From assembly GCA_023432305.1 (NCBI GenBank), contig JAEYUT010000233.1, forward strand, positions 1 through 5,158: 5,158 nucleotides of DNA, read 5' to 3'. The translations under genes and the position numbers were made by a program. Position 1 is the first letter of the stretch. The number at the start of each line of letters is the position of its first letter. Of this stretch, positions 1-5,158 are shown in pieces. The notes beneath the pieces were generated by a model. The model ran no database searches. It was not told the origin of the DNA and worked only from the letters and a program-made list of their open reading frames with translations. Origin of the DNA: Actinomycetes bacterium (GTDB lineage: Bacteria; Actinomycetota; Actinomycetes; Actinomycetales; Microbacteriaceae).

Positions 1-18
1 GGACCGGGATTCCGGCCC
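1..18 (-). other. GC-rich stem-loop downstream of gluB
   Basis: Read on the minus strand, the arms GGGCCGG and CCGGTCC pair over 7 bp (six Watson-Crick pairs and one G-U) around the four-base loop AATC. The same DNA read on the plus strand would give an A-C mismatch at that position, so the hairpin suits a transcript running from gluB. It begins 31 bases past the gluB stop codon, and no U-tract is visible before the window ends. It could be an intercistronic stem-loop protecting the gluB message, part of a terminator, or chance in GC-rich DNA. The stem may extend past the left edge. The remaining bases, 19-49, hold only the 8-base palindrome GAGCGCTC (24-31) and no gene. Confidence 0.4.
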
Positions 19-49
19 CGCCCGAGCGCTCAGTGCTCAGGTGATGGGA

Positions 50-952
50 TCAGTACCGGTCGACGTCCGGCTGCTCCACCTTGGTGCCGGAGTCGCCGAG
101 GTTGCGCTCGAAGATCTCCTCCCAGACGGTGCCGCCATCTTCGAACAGGGTGTTGATGTGCTCACGCAGCACGTCGTCGCCCTTCTGGATGCCGACGCCG
201 TAGCGCTCCTCGGTGAAGGGCTCGCCCACGACCTTGACCTCATCCGGGTACAGCGCCGCGTAGCCGATGAGGATCGCCTGGTCGGTGGTCACAGCGTCGA
301 CGTCGCCGTTGATGAGCGCCTCGACGCAGGCCGAGTACAGGTCGAACTCCTCAGTCGGCACGTCGGGGTAGTTCTCGCGGATGTTCTGGATCGGGGTCGA
401 TCCGGTCGCCGAGCACACGGTGGTGTCGGGGCCGAGGTCCGCTTCGCTCGTGATGGTGTCGTCGTCCGCACGCACGAGCAGGCCCTGGCCGGTGACGAAG
501 TACGGACCGGCGAAGTCGATCTGCTCCTTGCGCTTGTCGGTGATCGAGTAGGTGCCCACGTAGTAGTCGATGTCGCCGTTCACGAGCGCCTGCTCGCGGT
601 TGGCGGATGCGATGGCCTTGTACTCGATGTCCTCCTCGTCGTATCCGAGGGAGGCGGCGATCCAGCGGGCGATGTCGACGTCGAAGCCGGTGCGCTCGTT
701 GGTGGTCACGTCGAGATAGCCCAGGTTCGGCTGGTCCTCCTTCACGCCGATGATGACCTTGCCGCGGTCTTCGATCGCGTCGAAGGTGGGCGAGCCGTCG
801 AGCTGCACATCGGTCGCGACCTCCCAGGGGACCCCGTCGTCGCTGCCGCTTGTGCCGCCCGGGTTCGACGGACTGCCGCTGTTGCAGGCCGAGAGCAGCA
901 GGGCGGCTGCTGCCGCGATGCTCGCTCCTGCCAGGATTCGCGTGTGCCTCAT
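50..952 (-). CDS. gluB: Glutamate-type ABC transporter substrate-binding lipoprotein GluB
   Basis: This is the extracellular solute-binding protein (SBP family 3) of a polar amino-acid ABC importer, and it delivers substrate to membrane permeases. It has 300 residues, close to Corynebacterium GluB. The N-terminus is a lipoprotein signal: basic residues at 2-5, a hydrophobic Ala/Leu stretch at 6-20, and lipobox L20-S-A-C23, so Cys23 would be lipidated. A flexible Gly/Ser/Asn/Pro linker follows (24-41). The binding fold spans about 58-285 and contains GFDVDIARWIA (89-99), GTYSITDKRKEQIDFAGPYF (133-152) and TTDQAIL (222-228). In this family the Arg of TDKR (Arg141) and the Asp of TTD (Asp224) hold the substrate carboxylate and amino group. 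Cys180 and Cys209 could form a disulfide. The gene lies 46 bases after gluA on the same strand, so co-transcription is likely. Glutamate as substrate is inferred from similarity; glutamine or aspartate is possible. The ATG start is supported by a good ribosome-binding site and the signal peptide directly after it. Confidence 0.93.
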   Translation of the reverse strand: MRHTRILAGASIAAAAALLLSACNSGSPSNPGGTSGSDDGVPWEVATDVQLDGSPTFDAIEDRGKVIIGVKEDQPNLGYLDVTTNERTGFDVDIARWIAASLGYDEEDIEYKAIASANREQALVNGDIDYYVGTYSITDKRKEQIDFAGPYFVTGQGLLVRADDDTITSEADLGPDTTVCSATGSTPIQNIRENYPDVPTEEFDLYSACVEALINGDVDAVTTDQAILIGYAALYPDEVKVVGEPFTEERYGVGIQKGDDVLREHINTLFEDGGTVWEEIFERNLGDSGTKVEQPDVDRY

Positions 953-958
953 GGGTTT

Positions 959-963
959 CTCCT
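959..963 (-). promoter_or_regulatory. Ribosome-binding site of gluB
   Basis: On the minus strand AGGAG lies six bases before the gluB ATG, within GAGGAGAAACCCATG. This is a near-consensus Shine-Dalgarno sequence at good spacing, and it fixes the start. It is the only strong Shine-Dalgarno site in the window, which suggests gluB is translated more strongly than gluA. That would fit the usual molar excess of binding protein over ATPase in such transporters. Confidence 0.8.
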
Positions 964-998
964 CATTCTCTGGGGTCCGGTGGGCCGTGTGGGCTCGG

Positions 999-1796
999 TC
1001 AGTGGGTGATGAGCTTCGACAGGAAGTCCTTGGCTCGCTCGCTCTTCGGGTTGGTGAAGAACTCGCTCGGCGGAGCCTCTTCGACGATGCGTCCGTCGGA
1101 CATGAAGATGACGCGGTCGGCGGCCTTGCGCGCGAACCCCATCTCGTGGGTGACGACGATCATCGTCATGCCCTCCTTCGCGAGGGCGACCATGACGTCG
1201 AGGACTTCGTTGATCATCTCGGGGTCGAGGGCGCTCGTCGGCTCGTCGAAGAGCATGACCTTGGGTTTCATCGCGAGTGCGCGGGCGATCGCGACACGCT
1301 GCTGCTGGCCACCGGAGAGCTGGGCGGGCAGCTTGGACGCCTGCTGGGCCACTCCCACCCGCTCGAGCAGGGCTCGTGCCTCGCGCTCTGCGTCGGCCTT
1401 CTTCATGCCGCGCACGCGGATGGGGCCGAGGGTCACGTTGTCGAGCACGGTCAGGTGCGCGAACAGGTTGAACGACTGGAACACCATGCCGACGTCGGAC
1501 CGCAGCTCGGCGAGGGCCTTCCCTTCAGCGGGGAGTTCGCGGCCGTCGATCGTGATGCTGCCGCTCGTGATGGTCTCGAGGCGGTTGATGGTGCGGCAGA
1601 GGGTCGACTTGCCGGATCCGGAGGGGCCGATGACGACGACGACCTCGCCCCTGTGCACGGTGAGGTCGATGTCGGCGAGGGCCTGGAAGTCGCCGTAGTG
1701 CTTCTGCACACCGGTGAGGACGACGAGCGGGGTTCCTCGGGCGGTGTCGTCACCCGCAGCGAGCGGGTCGGCGGCGCCCTGTGCATCCGTTGCCAT
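999..1796 (-). CDS. gluA: Amino acid (glutamate-type) ABC transporter ATP-binding protein GluA
   Basis: This is the cytoplasmic ATPase subunit of a polar amino-acid importer (GluA/GlnQ/GltL family), coupling ATP hydrolysis to uptake. It has 265 residues. Visible motifs are Walker [10 protein letters not shown] (57-65), Q-loop VFQSFNLF with Gln107, ABC signature LSGGQQQR (160-167), Walker B VMLFDEP (180-186) with catalytic Glu185, D-loop SALDP (188-192) and switch His217 in VVTHEMGF. All catalytic positions are intact. The conserved fold begins near residue 24 ([13 protein letters not shown]), so a poorly conserved Ala/Gly/Asp-rich tail of about 22 residues precedes it, making the protein a little longer than the usual 240-255. 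No other ATG, GTG or TTG lies in frame between the ATG at 1796 and the core, except a GTG at residue 30 that is too late, so the start is favoured. The permeases are not in the window. A perfect inverted repeat overlaps the start codon. Confidence 0.95.
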   Translation of the reverse strand: MATDAQGAADPLAAGDDTARGTPLVVLTGVQKHYGDFQALADIDLTVHRGEVVVVIGPSGSGKSTLCRTINRLETITSGSITIDGRELPAEGKALAELRSDVGMVFQSFNLFAHLTVLDNVTLGPIRVRGMKKADAEREARALLERVGVAQQASKLPAQLSGGQQQRVAIARALAMKPKVMLFDEPTSALDPEMINEVLDVMVALAKEGMTMIVVTHEMGFARKAADRVIFMSDGRIVEEAPPSEFFTNPKSERAKDFLSKLITH

Positions 1797-1814
1797 ACGT
1801 AGAACCCTACGTAT
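1795..1814. repeat. Perfect 8-bp inverted repeat over the gluA start codon
   Basis: Arms ATACGTAG (1795-1802) and CTACGTAT (1807-1814) are exact reverse complements around the loop AACC. The left arm includes two of the three bases of the gluA ATG (complement of 1794-1796). Each arm contains the self-palindrome TACGTA. The repeat is AT-richer than its surroundings. It could be an operator for a dimeric repressor or, if the transcript begins upstream, an RNA hairpin that hides the start codon and the weak AGGG ribosome-binding sequence. The structure is certain; the role is inferred. Confidence 0.6.
1804..1809 (-). promoter_or_regulatory. Possible gluA -10 box or weak ribosome-binding site
   Basis: On the minus strand TAGGGT (TAnnnT form) stands seven bases before the gluA ATG, the spacing expected if transcription began at the start codon itself (a leaderless mRNA). 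The AGGG inside it could instead be a weak Shine-Dalgarno sequence eight bases from the ATG, with a -10 box such as TATACG (complement of 1810-1815) just upstream. No convincing -35 box is seen for either reading. The sequence alone does not decide between them. Confidence 0.3.
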
Positions 1815-1816
1815 AT

Positions 1817-1830
1817 CCCTCGGATGAGGG
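1817..1830. repeat. Short inverted repeat CCCTC/GAGGG
   Basis: Arms CCCTC (1817-1821) and GAGGG (1826-1830) flank the four-base loop GGAT. The repeat begins two bases after the larger repeat over the gluA start, so the two stand in tandem upstream of gluA. Five-base arms are easily produced by chance, so this is weak evidence for a second protein-binding site. Confidence 0.3.
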
Positions 1831-1833
1831 TAG

Positions 1834-2984
<1,151 letters not shown>

Positions 2985-2985
<1 letters not shown>

Positions 2986-5158
2986 TGCGCGTCCCGATGA
3001 GCTGGCTGGGCGAGTGGGTAGATCTTCCGGAGGCGGTGACGCTCGAGCACCTGCATGAGGCGCTCGTGAAGGTCGGCTTCGAGGAGGAGGACACGCACGG
3101 TGTCGCCCTCACGGGCCCGATCGTCGTCGGCAAGGTGCTCTCGATCGAGCCGGAGCCGCAGTCGAACGGCAAGACGATCAACTGGTGCCAGGTGGATGTC
3201 GGCGAGGGCGAGCCGCGCGGCATCGTGTGCGGTGCGCACAACTTCGTCGTGGGCGACAAGGTCGTCGTGACGCTGCCCGGTGCGGTGCTCCCGGGTCCGT
3301 TCCCGATCGCTGCGCGCAAGACATACGGTCACGTCTCGGACGGCATGATCGCCTCCGCGCGCGAGCTCGGCATGGGCGACGAGCACAGCGGCATCATCCG
3401 TCTCGAGGAGCTTGGGCTCGACCCCGAGGTGGGCACGGACGCGATCGCGCTGCTGGGTCTCGACGACGCAGCCGTCGAGATCAACGTGACGCCCGACCGC
3501 GGCTATGCGTTCTCGATCCGCGGTGTCGCACGCGAGTACTCGCACTCCACGGGCGCGGCGTTCCGAGACCCGGCGGATGCGATCGAGGTCGCGCCGGCAT
3601 CCGGATACCCGCTGACGATCACCGACGACGCGCCGATCCGCGGCAACGCGGGCTGCTCGGTCTTCGCGGTCCGCGTGGTCCGCGGCATCGACCCGAGCCG
3701 CCCCACGCCTCCCTGGATGGCGTCGCGCCTGCGGCTCGCGGGGATCCGCTCCATCTCGCTCGCCGTCGACATCTCGAACTACGTGATGCTCGAGCTCGGC
3801 GTGCCGAACCACAGCTACGACCTGGCGAAGGTGGATGCGGGCGGGCTCATCGTCCGGCGCGCGCTGCCGGGGGAGCAGCTGGAGACCCTCGACGGCAAGG
3901 TGCGCACTCTCGACCCCGAGGACATGGTCGTGGCGGACGCCCAGCGCCCGCTCGGCCTCGGCGGCGTCATGGGCGGCGCGTACAGCGAGCTGAGCGATTC
4001 GAGCACCGATGTGCTCGTCGAGGCGGCCATCTGGGACCGCATCTCGGTCGCCCGATCGGTGCGCCGCCACAAGCTTCCGAGCGAGGCCGCGAAGCGCAAC
4101 GAGCGCGGCGTCGACCCGCAGCTCGCCGAGAAGGCGGCAGCGCGGGTGGCGCAGCTGCTCGTGGAGCTCGCGGGCGGCACGCTCGATCAGCTCGGCACCC
4201 TCTACGACGCGTCGCAGCCGCTCCCGGCGGTGCGCATGCGTGCGAGTCGCCCCGCGGAGATCACGGGAGTCGACTACTCCCGCGAGGAGGTCGTGGGCAC
4301 GCTCGAGCAGATCGGCGCGACGGTGGAGGCGGATGGCGATGAGCTCATCGTGACCCCGCCGAGCTGGCGTCCCGATCTGGTCGACGACGTCTCGCTGGTC
4401 GAGGAGGTCGCCCGCATCACCGGCTACGCGCGGATCCCCGCGGAGCTGCCGATCGCCCCCGCCGGTCGCGGTCTCACACGCGAGCAGCAGGCGCGTCGTC
4501 GCGTCGCGCAGACGCTCGCCGCCGCCGGCTCCACCGAGGTGCTGGCCTACCCGTTCGTGTCGGATGCCATCGCCGAGCTGTGGGAGCCGGGCGCGCCGTC
4601 GGTGCGCCTCGCGAACGCGCTCGACGCGCACGTGTCCCTGCTGCGCCGCACTCTGCTTCCCGGTCTCATCGAGATCGCGCACCGCAACGTGTCTCGGGGG
4701 CTCACCGACCTCGCTCTGTTCGAGATCGGGCGCGTCTACCTGCCCTCGGCGGAGTCCGCCGCGGGAACCGACTTCCTGCCGGTGGGCGGGGTCCGACCCA
4801 CCGACGAGGTGCTCGCCGAGCTGAACGCGAGCCTGCCGGATCAGCCGCGTCACGTCGCGGGGCTGTTCCTCGGCGAGCGGGTCGCGAAGCAGCCGGGTGT
4901 CGCACCGGTGGCCTCGGGACTCGCCGACGCTCTCGATGCGGTGCGTCAGGTGGGCCTCGCGCTCGGCCTGTCGATCGAGGTCGCACAGGGTGCCCACCCC
5001 GCGCTGCACCCGGGCCGTACGGCCGCGCTGCGCGTGGGCGACCGTGTCGTCGGCGTCGCCGGCGAGCTGCTGCCGTCGGTGTCGGCGGAGGCCGACCTGC
5101 CTCGCGTCGTCGCCGTCTACGAGCTCGACCTGGACGTGCTCATCGAGCTCGCGGGTGG
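2985..5158 (+). CDS. pheT: Phenylalanyl-tRNA synthetase beta subunit PheT (3' end outside window)
   Basis: This is the beta subunit of phenylalanyl-tRNA synthetase; it binds tRNA-Phe and hydrolyses mischarged Tyr-tRNA-Phe. The frame is open from the ATG at 2985 to the window end: 724 complete codons plus two bases. The start MRVPMSWLGEWVDLP is typical of the family. Domains in order are an OB-fold tRNA-binding domain (about 40-150, with GIVCGAHNF at 79-87), the B3/B4 editing domain (about 210-385, with ISNYVMLELGVPNHSYD and GGVMGG), the B5 domain (about 415-485, with PSWRPDL and EEVARITGY) and the catalytic-like core (from about 490). The sequence stops just after VYELDLDVL, which normally closes that core, so only the C-terminal FDX-ACB anticodon-binding domain of about 100 residues is missing, cut by the window edge. 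In TGATG the pheS stop overlaps this start, and no strong Shine-Dalgarno is visible (GGTGGTG only), so translation is probably coupled to pheS. The RFERGVDP-like motif reads RNERGVDP (Asn372). Confidence 0.96.

Noticed and set aside
41..1009. 322-codon plus-strand frame opposite gluB
   Set aside because: It is a composition-driven shadow of gluB, Val/Asp/Leu-rich with no family motifs. The minus-strand frame encodes a clear lipoprotein.
750..1802. 350-codon plus-strand frame opposite gluA
   Set aside because: It is antisense to a complete ABC ATPase with all its motifs, and its own product is His/Glu/Leu/Gly-rich with no domain.
5100..5158. Truncated pheT as a possible pseudogene
   Set aside because: The frame is open and well conserved to the last base. 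The missing C-terminal domain is explained by the window edge.

Overview
The window reads as ordinary chromosomal DNA from a high-GC Gram-positive actinobacterium, most likely Microbacteriaceae (Microbacterium-like). This rests on the very high GC content, strong third-position G/C codon use, a Corynebacterium-style glutamate uptake (Glu) system with a lipoprotein binding protein, an actinobacterial-type PheS, and genes that appear to start without a leader. The family assignment is inferred from sequence style; no database search was possible.

Layout: two divergent gene pairs sit back to back around a 148-base intergenic region (1797-1944). To the left, on the minus strand, gluA (ATPase) is followed by gluB (solute-binding lipoprotein) of a polar amino-acid ABC importer, probably for glutamate. 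The permease genes that normally follow would lie beyond the left edge. To the right, on the plus strand, pheS and pheT encode the alpha and beta subunits of phenylalanyl-tRNA synthetase. They overlap by one base, and pheT runs off the right edge just before its C-terminal tRNA-binding domain.

How the genes work together: GluB captures the amino acid outside the membrane, and GluA hydrolyses ATP to drive uptake through the unseen permeases. PheS and PheT assemble into the (alpha-beta)2 enzyme that charges tRNA-Phe. No direct functional link between the two pairs is visible beyond the shared regulatory region.

The part not explained by the genes is that intergenic region. It holds two perfect inverted repeats with four-base loops, one overlapping the gluA start codon (1795-1814) and one running into the putative pheS -10 box (1910-1931), plus a smaller one (1817-1830). 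A further GC-rich hairpin lies downstream of gluB at the left edge (1-18). No mobile element, CRISPR array, tRNA, rRNA or obviously new multi-gene system was found. The interest here is regulatory architecture, not new proteins.
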